Shown here: positions 1 to 5,629 of the stretch, one piece after another
Layout: each line of letters begins with the position of its first letter
Numbering within the stretch: the stretch's first letter is position 1
Assembly (NCBI GenBank): GCA_022822575.1
Contig: JAJEBJ010000414.1
Location: 1 to 6,921 of the forward strand
Direction: 5' to 3'
From: Alphaproteobacteria bacterium
GTDB lineage: Bacteria > Pseudomonadota > Alphaproteobacteria > SP197
Length of the DNA stretch: 6,921 nt
Notes under the pieces: generated by a model
Databases searched by the model: none
What the model was told of the DNA's origin: nothing
Seen by the model: only the letters and a program-made list of their open reading frames with translations
Translations under genes and position numbers: made by a program

Positions 1-1
1 C

Positions 2-541
2 TGCCTCGATATCGAGGCAGCGCGCAAGGCGGCGCGCTTCGTTCGCTTCTGCGACTGCTTCAACATTCCGATCATCACCTTCGTCGACGTTCCGGGATTC
101 TTGCCCGGAACCGATCAGGAGCACGGCGGGATCATCAAGCACGGTTCGAAACTCCTCTATGCCTACGCCGAGGCAACGGTCCCGAAACTCACCTGCATCA
201 CGCGCAAGGCCTATGGCGGTGCCTATGTCGTCATGGCCTCGAAGCACCTGCGTGGCGACATCAACTACGCCTGGCCGACGGCGGAGGTGGCGGTCATGGG
301 ATCGAAGGGGGCGGTCGAGATCATATTCCGTTCCGATCTTGACGATCCCGGACGCATGGAAGCCCGTACGGCAGAGTACCAGGAGCGCTTCGCCAATCCT
401 TTCGTCGCCGCCTCGAGGGGGTTCGTCGACGACGTCATCATGCCGCGCAATACACGCAGGCGCCTGTGCAACGCGCTTCGCATGCTGCGTGGCAAGGAGT
501 TGAGCAACCCGTGGAAGAAACACGATAACATTCCCCTGTAA
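2..541 (+). CDS. pccB: Propionyl-CoA carboxylase beta subunit (carboxyltransferase), C-terminal part, 5' end outside window
   Basis: Last 179 residues of an acyl-CoA carboxylase carboxyltransferase subunit; the family is about 510 residues long, so roughly the final third is present. With the alpha subunit it moves CO2 from carboxybiotin to propionyl-CoA, giving (S)-methylmalonyl-CoA in the cytoplasm. Seen in the fragment: DVPGFLPGT (residues 29-37), GGIIKHGSKLLYAYAEATVP (42-61), RKAYGGAYVVM (68-78), the glycine-rich segment MGSKGAVEIIF (99-109) that corresponds to the C-domain oxyanion/CoA-binding region, and the conserved PccB tail NPWKKHDNIPL (169-179). The frame is open from the first bases; a TTG at 101 lies inside the conserved PGFLPG motif and is not a start. 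pccA begins 18 bp after the stop, so the two are probably co-transcribed. Propionyl-CoA rather than acetyl-CoA specificity is inferred from overall similarity to PccB and from the pccA neighbour. Confidence 0.95.
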   Translation, partial: CLDIEAARKAARFVRFCDCFNIPIITFVDVPGFLPGTDQEHGGIIKHGSKLLYAYAEATVPKLTCITRKAYGGAYVVMASKHLRGDINYAWPTAEVAVMGSKGAVEIIFRSDLDDPGRMEARTAEYQERFANPFVAASRGFVDDVIMPRNTRRRLCNALRMLRGKELSNPWKKHDNIPL

Positions 542-559
542 TCAAGGTAGTATCTCGAC

Positions 560-2548
560 GTGTTCAACCGAATTCTCATTGCCAACCGGGGGGAAATCGC
601 CTGCCGGATCATCACAACGTGCCGGGCGATGGGCATCGCCACGGTCGCGGTTCATTCACAGGCCGACGAGGATGCGCTCCACGTCCGGATGGCTGATGAG
701 TCCTTTCCAATCGGACCGCCGCCGCCTGGGGAGAGCTACCTTGTCATCGACAGAATCATTGATGCCCTCGTGAGTTCGGGCGCGGAAGCGGTCCACCCCG
801 GTTTCGGCTTTCTTGCCGAGAACGCCCGCTTCGTCGAGGCGGTCGAGGCCGCGGGCGCCGTCTTCATCGGTCCGCCTGCCAGCGCCGTTGCCGCCATGGG
901 CGACAAGATCGAATCCAAGAGGATCGCCGAAGCGGCGGGGGTCAGCGTGGTCCCCGGCAGCGCTTCCGAAACGAGTGATGTCGACGAGGCCCTCGCGGCT
1001 GCCCTCGACATCGGGTATCCGATCATGATCAAGCCGGCTGCCGGCGGAGGCGGCAAGGGGATGCGGGTGGTTGGCGATGACGATGAACTCGTCGAGGGGT
1101 TCCGGTCCTCGCAATCGGAAGCCGCCACCGCCTTCGGCGATACCAGGGTCTTCCTCGAGAAGTTCATCACACACCCACGCCATGTCGAAATCCAGCTGCT
1201 GGCCGACAACCACGGCGCCGTGGTGGCCCTCAACGAGCGGGAGTGCTCGATCCAGAGGCGTCATCAAAAGGTGATCGAGGAAGCTCCGAGCCCGCTCATC
1301 GACGAGGAGACGCGTCGGTCCATGGCCGGAGAAGCATGTGCCCTGGCGCGCGCTGTCAACTACCGCTCGGCCGGCACGGTCGAGTTTGTCGTCGACCCCG
1401 ACAGGAGCTTCTACTTCATGGAGATGAACACCCGTCTTCAGGTCGAGCATCCGGTGACGGAGTTCATCACCGGAGTCGATATCGTTGAACAGATGATCCG
1501 TATCGCCGCCGGCGAACCCCTCGCCTTCACGGCCGACGATGTCGGCATCGACGGGTGGTCCATCGAGGCACGAATCTTCGCCGAGGACTCTCGGCGCGGA
1601 TTTCTGCCGTCGATCGGCCGCCTGCGCACCTACAGGCCTCCGCAAACCACCCGGTCTCTGAGGATCGACAGTGGCGTGGAGGAGGGGTCCGAGGTGACGA
1701 TGTTCTACGATCCCATGATCGCGAAGCTGGTGGTGCATGGTGAGGACCGGCAGGCCGCCATTGCTGCGATGCGCCACGCACTCGATTCCTTCGAGATCAG
1801 GGGCGTTCAGCACAACATCGACTTTCTGGCGGCAATCATGCGTGATCCGCAGTTTGCAGCAGGCGACATGACGACCGCCTTCATCGATCGCACCTGGCCT
1901 GAAGGCTTTTCCGGCGCGCCCGTGACGGAGCGCGAAAGAACGGTGCTGACCAGTGTGGGCCTTCTTGCCCACCTCAGGGTTCTCGAGCGTGACCGCAGGA
2001 TCACGGGGACAATGCGTGAGCCGGAGTCGATGGCCCGTGACTGGGTCGTGCAGTTCCCCGGCGAAGAGTTCGAGGTGTCAGCCCGGTTGACCGGGGACGG
2101 CATCGTCTGGAGGACCGGCGAGCGCGACATCACGGTGACGAGTTCCTGGAGTCCGGGCCAGACACTGTTTCAGGGCGAGGTGGAAGGTCTCCCCGCCGTC
2201 GTCCAGGTGTTGCGCAAGGGGACGTCGTGGGAGCTTTCGCATGCCGGCGTCAGCGAGCAGATGACAGTTCTTTCGGGCGGGGCGGCGAAGCTGTTGTCAC
2301 GGATGCCGGCAAGACCCTCTGCCGATCTCTCCCGTCTTGTCACCTCGCCAATGCCAGGGCGGATCGTCGATCTTGCGGTCGGGGAAGGTGACGTAATCGA
2401 GACGGGTCAGATGCTCGTCGTCATTGACGCCATGAAGATGGAGAACGTGCTGCGGGCGGAGCGCTCCGGCGAAATCGCCAAGGTCCATGTCGCTGTCGGC
2501 GACTCGGTTTCCGTCGATTCCACCCTCCTCGAGTACGCTTCCTCGTGA
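560..2548 (+). CDS. pccA: Propionyl-CoA carboxylase alpha subunit (biotin carboxylase plus biotin carrier domain)
   Basis: Complete 662-residue biotin-containing subunit. It uses ATP and bicarbonate to carboxylate its own biotin, which the beta subunit then uses. Domains in order: biotin carboxylase N domain (about 1-112, FNRILIANRGEIA), ATP-grasp (about 115-325) with K116, K158, GGGGKGM (162-168), RECSIQRRHQK (227-237) and the metal/catalytic stretch MEMNTRLQVEH (287-297; E288, N290, R292, E296), C domain (about 333-445, EARIFAED with R338), a BT linker region (about 460-575), and a C-terminal carrier domain (about 592-660) with SPMPG and the biotinylation motif AMKM, target K626. All key residues are intact and the length fits PccA. 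The GTG start at 560 gives the canonical N-terminus; a weak AAGG (544-547) lies 12 nt upstream. Its stop overlaps the next gene. A methylcrotonyl- or broad acyl-CoA carboxylase is a less likely alternative. Confidence 0.95.
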   Translation: MFNRILIANRGEIACRIITTCRAMGIATVAVHSQADEDALHVRMADESFPIGPPPPGESYLVIDRIIDALVSSGAEAVHPGFGFLAENARFVEAVEAAGAVFIGPPASAVAAMGDKIESKRIAEAAGVSVVPGSASETSDVDEALAAALDIGYPIMIKPAAGGGGKGMRVVGDDDELVEGFRSSQSEAATAFGDTRVFLEKFITHPRHVEIQLLADNHGAVVALNERECSIQRRHQKVIEEAPSPLIDEETRRSMAGEACALARAVNYRSAGTVEFVVDPDRSFYFMEMNTRLQVEHPVTEFITGVDIVEQMIRIAAGEPLAFTADDVGIDGWSIEARIFAEDSRRGFLPSIGRLRTYRPPQTTRSLRIDSGVEEGSEVTMFYDPMIAKLVVHGEDRQAAIAAMRHALDSFEIRGVQHNIDFLAAIMRDPQFAAGDMTTAFIDRTWPEGFSGAPVTERERTVLTSVGLLAHLRVLERDRRITGTMREPESMARDWVVQFPGEEFEVSARLTGDGIVWRTGERDITVTSSWSPGQTLFQGEVEGLPAVVQVLRKGTSWELSHAGVSEQMTVLSGGAAKLLSRMPARPSADLSRLVTSPMPGRIVDLAVGEGDVIETGQMLVVIDAMKMENVLRAERSGEIAKVHVAVGDSVSVDSTLLEYASS

Positions 2549-2841
2549 CCGTCGGTCCGGGTCACGAAAGACGGGTGCGCGTGACGGTCACCGGTCGCGT
2601 GCAGGGCGTGTGGTACCGGGCCTGGACGGCCGAGGAAGCGCGCGATCTCGGCCTCGACGGCTGGGTTCGCAACCGCAGCAACGGTTCGGTGGAAGCGGTC
2701 CTCGCCGGCAGCCGGAAGGATGTCAATACCATGCTGCTCCTCCTGAAAGAGGGCCCGCCGCTGGCCGTTGTCGAGACGGTCGTCTGCGAATCGTTCAGGG
2801 GAGAAGTGGAGCGCGGTTTCGCTCAACGCCCCACTTTGTGA
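2545..2841 (+). CDS. acyP: Acylphosphatase
   Basis: Small enzyme of 98 residues, the usual family length. Acylphosphatases hydrolyse carboxyl-phosphate anhydrides such as acetyl phosphate or 1,3-bisphosphoglycerate. The signature is clear: GRVQGVWYRAWT (17-28) contains the phosphate-binding loop and catalytic arginine R25, and GWVRNRSNGSVEAV (39-52) contains catalytic asparagine N43. W23 replaces the commoner glycine or phenylalanine next to the loop, a tolerated variant. The GTG start overlaps the pccA TGA in a GTGA overlap (2545-2548), a typical translational coupling arrangement, so it should be made together with PccA. Its 3' end overlaps the tail of convergent lipB by 19 bp. The physiological substrate is not visible from the sequence. 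Confidence 0.93.
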   Translation: MTVGPGHERRVRVTVTGRVQGVWYRAWTAEEARDLGLDGWVRNRSNGSVEAVLAGSRKDVNTMLLLLKEGPPLAVVETVVCESFRGEVERGFAQRPTL

Positions 2842-3464
2842 AACACGTCCCGGAACGTCTCTTCCATGGCCGTGCGCAACGCATCGCCGTCAACCTCGAT
2901 ACCGAGCGCCGCCAGGGATGTCACGCCGTGTGACCTGATGCCGCAGGGCACGATGCGGCCGTAAGACGCGAGATCCGGGGCCCGGTTGATGCTGATCCCG
3001 TGATACGTCACCCAGCGGCGCACGCGGATGCCGATGGCCGCGATCTTGTCCTCGCGTCCGCACGCGTCGACCACCCAGACACCGACACGGTCCCGGCGGC
3101 ATTGACCTGTCACACCGAAGCGCTCCAGCGTCCGGATAATCCAGGTTTCAAGGTCTCCGACAAAGGCATGCAGGTCGTGTCCCCGGCGGGCGAGATCGAG
3201 CATGACGTAGGCAACCTGCTGTCCTGGCCCATGCCAAGTGTAGCGGCCACCACGCCCGGTGCGGTAGACCGGAATGTCACCGGATTCGATGAGTTCGTCA
3301 TCCCGCGCGCTCGTTCCCGCCGTGAAGAGGCTCGGATGTTCGAGCAGCCATACCGTCTCCGGCGCCTCGCCCGCGCGAATGCCGGCAGCCGTCTCCTCCA
3401 TGGAACGCACCGCATCCGGATAGTCCACCGGCCGGTCGCTCACCTTCCAGCGAACAGATGTCAT
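2823..3464 (-). CDS. lipB: Lipoyl(octanoyl) transferase
   Basis: Transfers the octanoyl group from octanoyl-ACP to the lipoyl domains of 2-oxoacid dehydrogenases or GcvH, the first step of lipoate synthesis (LipA then inserts sulfur). The 213-residue protein shows the family signatures: WLLEHPSLFTAGT (39-51), the RGGRYTWHGPGQ block (71-82), the lysine of KIAAIGIRVRRWVTYHG (K140, 140-156), and the catalytic cysteine in IVPCGI (C174). These form the Cys/Lys dyad of LipB. I chose the ATG at 3464-3462 because an AGG (about 3474-3476 on the minus strand) sits 9 nt upstream. The in-frame TTG three codons earlier (3473) lies directly against that AGG and so has no usable ribosome site. The gene is convergent with acyP and divergent from fic across a 350-bp region containing repeats. 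Confidence 0.94.
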   Translation of the reverse strand: MTSVRWKVSDRPVDYPDAVRSMEETAAGIRAGEAPETVWLLEHPSLFTAGTSARDDELIESGDIPVYRTGRGGRYTWHGPGQQVAYVMLDLARRGHDLHAFVGDLETWIIRTLERFGVTGQCRRDRVGVWVVDACGREDKIAAIGIRVRRWVTYHGISINRAPDLASYGRIVPCGIRSHGVTSLAALGIEVDGDALRTAMEETFRDVFHKVGR

Positions 3465-3537
3465 GGGCGCCAACCTAGCAGATCACTCATGCCACCCGGA
3501 ACCTGCCTGCTCCTGATCAATGGTCCACAATCAAACA

Positions 3538-3593
3538 TGTCGACAAATCCGTGTTTCATCGACACGTCAATGACACATGTCGGCGGTATCGAC
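3538..3593 (+). repeat. Distal copy of a 56-bp direct repeat with TGTCGA/ATCGAC boxes
   Basis: This stretch matches 3738-3793 at 42 of 56 positions with no gap, an offset of exactly 200 bp. Matches concentrate in the boxes: TGTCGA (3538-3543), ATCGACACGT (3558-3567), CATGTCG (3576-3582) and ATCGAC (3588-3593). The third and fourth boxes are degenerate compared with the proximal copy. It lies 74-129 bp upstream of the lipB start codon, on the lipB side of the divergent region. It may be a second operator for the same regulator or a decayed duplicate of the fic control region. The intervening 3594-3736 shows no gene or further clear box. A TTGACT at 3594-3599 lacks a properly spaced -10. Confidence 0.65.
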
Positions 3594-3736
3594 TTGACTG
3601 TCCGAATCTGACGCCAGCTCCCTATGCAAGGACACACGTCATCCGTCCAAAGGCATGCCCGGACACGACACCTGCAACAATCAGTGAAGGTGCATCCGCT
3701 GCCGATCGATGATACACACCCTTGCCACGGTCGCAT

Positions 3737-3815
3737 GTGTCGATGTATTTGCATTTTATCGACACGTTAAGGACGCATGTCGATGGCATCGACACGCCTG
3801 GAGAGCGCATCGACA
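3737..3815 (+). promoter_or_regulatory. Putative fic operator: phased array of TGTCGAT/ATCGACA boxes
   Basis: Five boxes lie immediately upstream of fic: TGTCGAT at 3738-3744, ATCGACA at 3758-3764, TGTCGAT at 3778-3784, ATCGACA at 3788-3794, and ATCGACA at 3809-3815, the last touching the fic ATG. Starts are 20, 20, 10 and 21 bp apart, so all would face the same side of the helix. Two palindromes result: GTGTCGAT-N13-ATCGACAC (3737-3765) and TGTCGAT-GGC-ATCGACA (3778-3794). A poor promoter candidate, TTGCCA (3722-3727) with an 18-bp spacer to TATTTG (3746-3751), would be covered by the first box. That arrangement would fit repression. The binding protein is unknown; the Fic protein itself is a candidate because of its C-terminal winged-helix-like region. 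Confidence 0.6.
3800..3805 (+). promoter_or_regulatory. Ribosome binding site GGAGAG that sets the fic start
   Basis: GGAGAG lies 9 nt before the ATG at 3815, an optimal spacing. It decides against upstream in-frame starts at 3722 (TTG) and 3743 (ATG), which would force the operator boxes to be coding. It lies between the fourth and fifth boxes, so a protein bound there would also cover the start region in the DNA. Confidence 0.6.
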
Positions 3816-4900
3816 TGACCTTCGATCCCGGTCGTCCCTTCAATGACCTTCCGAACCTGCCGCCGGCATATCAGACCGAGACACACGCCGTCCTTCGCAG
3901 CTGTATTGCTGCGCGCACGGCACTGGAGGAGCTCCGGGTCTCCGGGAGGTTTATCCCGAACCAGGCCATGTTGATCAACTCGATCCCTCTGCTCGAAGCG
4001 CAGGCGAGCTCCGAGATCGAGAACATCGTCACGACGACTGACCGGCTGTTCCGCCATGCCAACGACGCCACGGGTCAGGCGGACCCGGCCACCAGAGAGG
4101 CTCTGCGTTACCGCACGGCCCTCTACCGCGGATTCACGATGCTGAAGCGCAGGCCGGTTTCGACCGCCATGGCGGTCGAAGTCTGTCGAACGATCAAGGG
4201 AGTCGAACTCGATATTCGCAATACGCCTGGAACCACGTTGATCAATGATGCAACCGGCGAGGTCATCTACACCCCACCTGAGGGAGAGGACCTTCTCCGG
4301 CGAAAGCTGTCGAACTGGGAGCACTACATTCACGAAGGAGGAGAACTCGACCCGCTGATCCGGCTTGCTGTCATGCATTATCAGTTCGAGGCAATTCACC
4401 CGTTCGTTGACGGAAACGGTCGGACAGGACGCGTGTTGAACCTGCTCTATCTCGTCGACAAGGGCCTGCTCGACATTCCCGTGCTCTACCTCAGCCGGCA
4501 CATCATCCGGAACAGGGCGCTCTACTATCGGTATCTGCGCGAGGTGACGACGCGGCATGCCTGGGAAGCCTGGATCCTGTTCATTCTCGAGGCTGTCAGG
4601 ACGACAGCCGAATGGACCACGGGAAAAATCAATGGGATCCGGGAGCTTCTCGACGAGACGGCCGATGCAGTGCGCCAGGAACTGCCGAAAACATACTCCC
4701 GAGAACTGGTCGAATTGGTCTTCGTTCAACCCTACTGCCGAATCAGCGATGTGGTGGCCTCAGACATTGCCAGACGTCAGACAGCCGCCATCTACCTGAA
4801 GTCCCTCACAGCCGAAGGCATCCTCGAGGAAATCAGGGCGGGACGCGAAAACCTCTACATCAACCGGCCCCTCCTGGCGCTCCTTGCTGAAGCAGAGTGA
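3815..4900 (+). CDS. Fic family protein (predicted self-inhibited AMP transferase with C-terminal winged helix)
   Basis: The 361-residue protein has the architecture of the SoFic type of stand-alone Fic proteins. The N-terminal Fic_N-like region carries the inhibitory motif [S/T]xxxE[G/N] as SSEIEN (65-70, inhibitory glutamate E69) followed by IVTTTD. The Fic core has a flap segment TLINDATGEVIYTPPEG (141-157) and the complete catalytic motif HPFVDGNGRTGR (195-206) with H195, D199, N201, R203 and R206. Such enzymes transfer AMP from ATP to a hydroxyl side chain of a target protein, and are held off by the glutamate. Residues about 292-355 (ISDVVASDIARRQTAAIYLKSL and a following GRENLYIN wing) look like a winged-helix DNA-binding domain. 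The start at 3815 is set by a good ribosome site. No antitoxin gene is adjacent, as expected when inhibition is built in. The target protein is unknown. The upstream boxes suggest autoregulation, but this is inferred. Confidence 0.92.
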   Translation: MTFDPGRPFNDLPNLPPAYQTETHAVLRSCIAARTALEELRVSGRFIPNQAMLINSIPLLEAQASSEIENIVTTTDRLFRHANDATGQADPATREALRYRTALYRGFTMLKRRPVSTAMAVEVCRTIKGVELDIRNTPGTTLINDATGEVIYTPPEGEDLLRRKLSNWEHYIHEGGELDPLIRLAVMHYQFEAIHPFVDGNGRTGRVLNLLYLVDKGLLDIPVLYLSRHIIRNRALYYRYLREVTTRHAWEAWILFILEAVRTTAEWTTGKINGIRELLDETADAVRQELPKTYSRELVELVFVQPYCRISDVVASDIARRQTAAIYLKSLTAEGILEEIRAGRENLYINRPLLALLAEAE

Positions 4901-4992
4901 GCATGCCCGACTACGCTCTCGGCATCATGGCTGCCAGACCTGTCCACAGTGACCTGTCAACGAAACCGGCCGGCCCGGTCCAGGAGACCCGG

Positions 4993-5015
4993 GGGCGGCG
5001 GTCAAGCCGCCGCCC
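4993..5015. terminator. GC-rich perfect hairpin between fic and the transporter fossil
   Basis: GGGCGGCGG (4993-5001), loop TCAAG, CCGCCGCCC (5007-5015): nine perfect GC pairs. It lies 92 bp after the fic stop and 23 bp after the minus-strand stop of the solute-binding-protein remnant, so it could end transcription from both sides. No U-tract follows on either strand, so an intrinsic terminator is only probable. The rest of 4901-5038 shows nothing else recognisable. Confidence 0.45.
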
Positions 5016-5038
5016 GCCGCGTGGTCTTGCGAGAGGCG

Positions 5039-5298
5039 CTACTCGCTCTTCGTGATCAGCTCCCATCTCAGGCTGGCTTCCTCGATCGGCTGGAAGCCGT
5101 CGACATTCGCGGCGTACGCCCGGGTGATGTTGAAGTGGAAGGGAATGAGCGAGCCACCCTCTTCGAACAACTGCTGCTGGAGCATGCCGTAGAGCGCCTT
5201 GCGCTTCTCGAAGTCCGGTTCCCCGGCCGCTGCGTCGAGATTGGCGTCGAACTCGGCATTGTTCCAGTTGTTTTCGTTCCACGAAGAATCGCTGCGCC
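5039..5298 (-). pseudogene. C-terminal remnant of a family 5 extracellular solute-binding protein (peptide-type ABC transporter)
   Basis: Reading the minus strand down to the TAG at 5041-5039 gives about 85 residues typical of the end of an SBP_bac_5 (DppA/OppA-like) protein: SDSSWNENNWNNAEFD, then FEKRKALYGMLQQQLFEEGG, then SLIPFHFNITRAYAANVDGF, and a tail ending in ITKSE. The tryptophan/asparagine-rich run, the acid-and-lysine helix and the GG-S-L-I-P-F strand are the usual order in this family. The intact protein would be over 500 residues; everything before this piece is missing. Homology begins abruptly near 5293, where the sequence upstream belongs to a permease in a different frame. 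No start or signal peptide is present, so it is non-functional. The intact protein would have captured peptides or similar solutes in the periplasm. Confidence 0.8.
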
Positions 5299-5577
5299 AA
5301 GAAGCAGGGTGTTGCGGAGCCGGATTTCGACGAGTCCGGAGATAGGCTTGTTGCGTCGAATCGAGATACCCAGATCACCCTGGAGCGCGCCGCCTGCCCA
5401 AGCAACGAATCGCTCGTGGGCCGGCCGATCGAGGCCAAAGTCCTGGCGGCATTTTTCGAGTCTGGTTTCCAGAACGGTTTCACGACCCAGATAGGCGGTG
5501 CAGGCATCGCCGGGCAGTGCTTCCACCGGCGACGGTGAACACCGCATAGATCCGGGACGGAATTGCAAAGGCCACAA
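5290..5577 (-). pseudogene. N-terminal remnant of a DppB-like ABC transporter permease
   Basis: From 5526 down to 5290 the minus strand encodes VEALPGDACTAYLGRE, then FGLDRPAHERFVAWAGGALQ, then GDLGISIRRNKPISGLVEIR, ending in LRNTLLLGAA. This is the periplasmic segment that follows the first membrane helix in BPD_transp_1 permeases of peptide transporters (LPGD, FGLD.P, GDLG.S, R..NTLLL). The protein stops where the second helix should begin, about 230 residues short. Upstream, a different frame (5575-5528) reads VAFAIPSRIYAVFTVA, resembling the first membrane segment; one extra base near 5527-5530 would explain the shift, and a TAG stands just before it (5587-5585). At 5290-5293 it joins, one base out of frame, to the solute-binding-protein fragment. 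It is a broken gene, divergent from the Rieske oxygenase. Confidence 0.75.
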
Positions 5578-5591
5578 CGGAGCACTATCGT
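5563..5591 (+). promoter_or_regulatory. Candidate sigma70-type promoter for the Rieske oxygenase
   Basis: TTGCAA (5563-5568), a 17-bp spacer, and TATCGT (5586-5591): each hexamer matches 4 of 6 consensus bases. Transcription would begin about 30 nt before the ATG at 5630. It lies within the decayed 5' end of the divergent permease. Such matches occur by chance, so confidence is low. Confidence 0.3.
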
Positions 5592-5629
5592 TTCGCAACA
5601 CCGTCCTCTCCAGCGGATCGCAAGGCAGC

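Noticed and set aside
1535..1555. TGTCGGCATCGAC inside pccA, resembling the fic boxes
   Set aside because: It encodes conserved-region residues VGID, is an isolated imperfect match, and GATC/TCGA words are common in this G+C-rich coding sequence.
656..1972. Long open frame of 438 codons on the minus strand opposite pccA
   Set aside because: It lies wholly antisense to a perfectly conserved biotin carboxylase and its arginine- and aspartate-rich translation shows no family motif; high G+C leaves such frames open by chance.
3465..3473. lipB starting three codons earlier at TTG 3473
   Set aside because: The AGG is adjacent to that TTG, leaving no spacer; it is well placed for the ATG at 3464.
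3600..3720. CRISPR-like or insertion-sequence origin of the repeats between lipB and fic
   Set aside because: Only two long copies exist, the boxes are 7 bp at about 10- or 20-bp steps rather than regular repeat-spacer units, and no transposase, terminal repeats or cas genes are visible.
3722..3814. Longer fic gene starting at TTG 3722 or ATG 3743
   Set aside because: The extra residues are encoded by the repeated boxes, no ribosome site precedes them, and GGAGAG sits 9 nt before ATG 3815.
4911..5585. Minus-strand open frame of 224 codons read as one protein
   Set aside because: Its translation matches neither the permease nor the binding protein; the recognisable homology lies in the two other minus-strand frames.
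5498..5629. N-terminal extension of the Rieske oxygenase by 44 residues
   Set aside because: The extension is low-complexity, overlaps the permease remnant on the other strand, and is absent from the usual family N-terminus.
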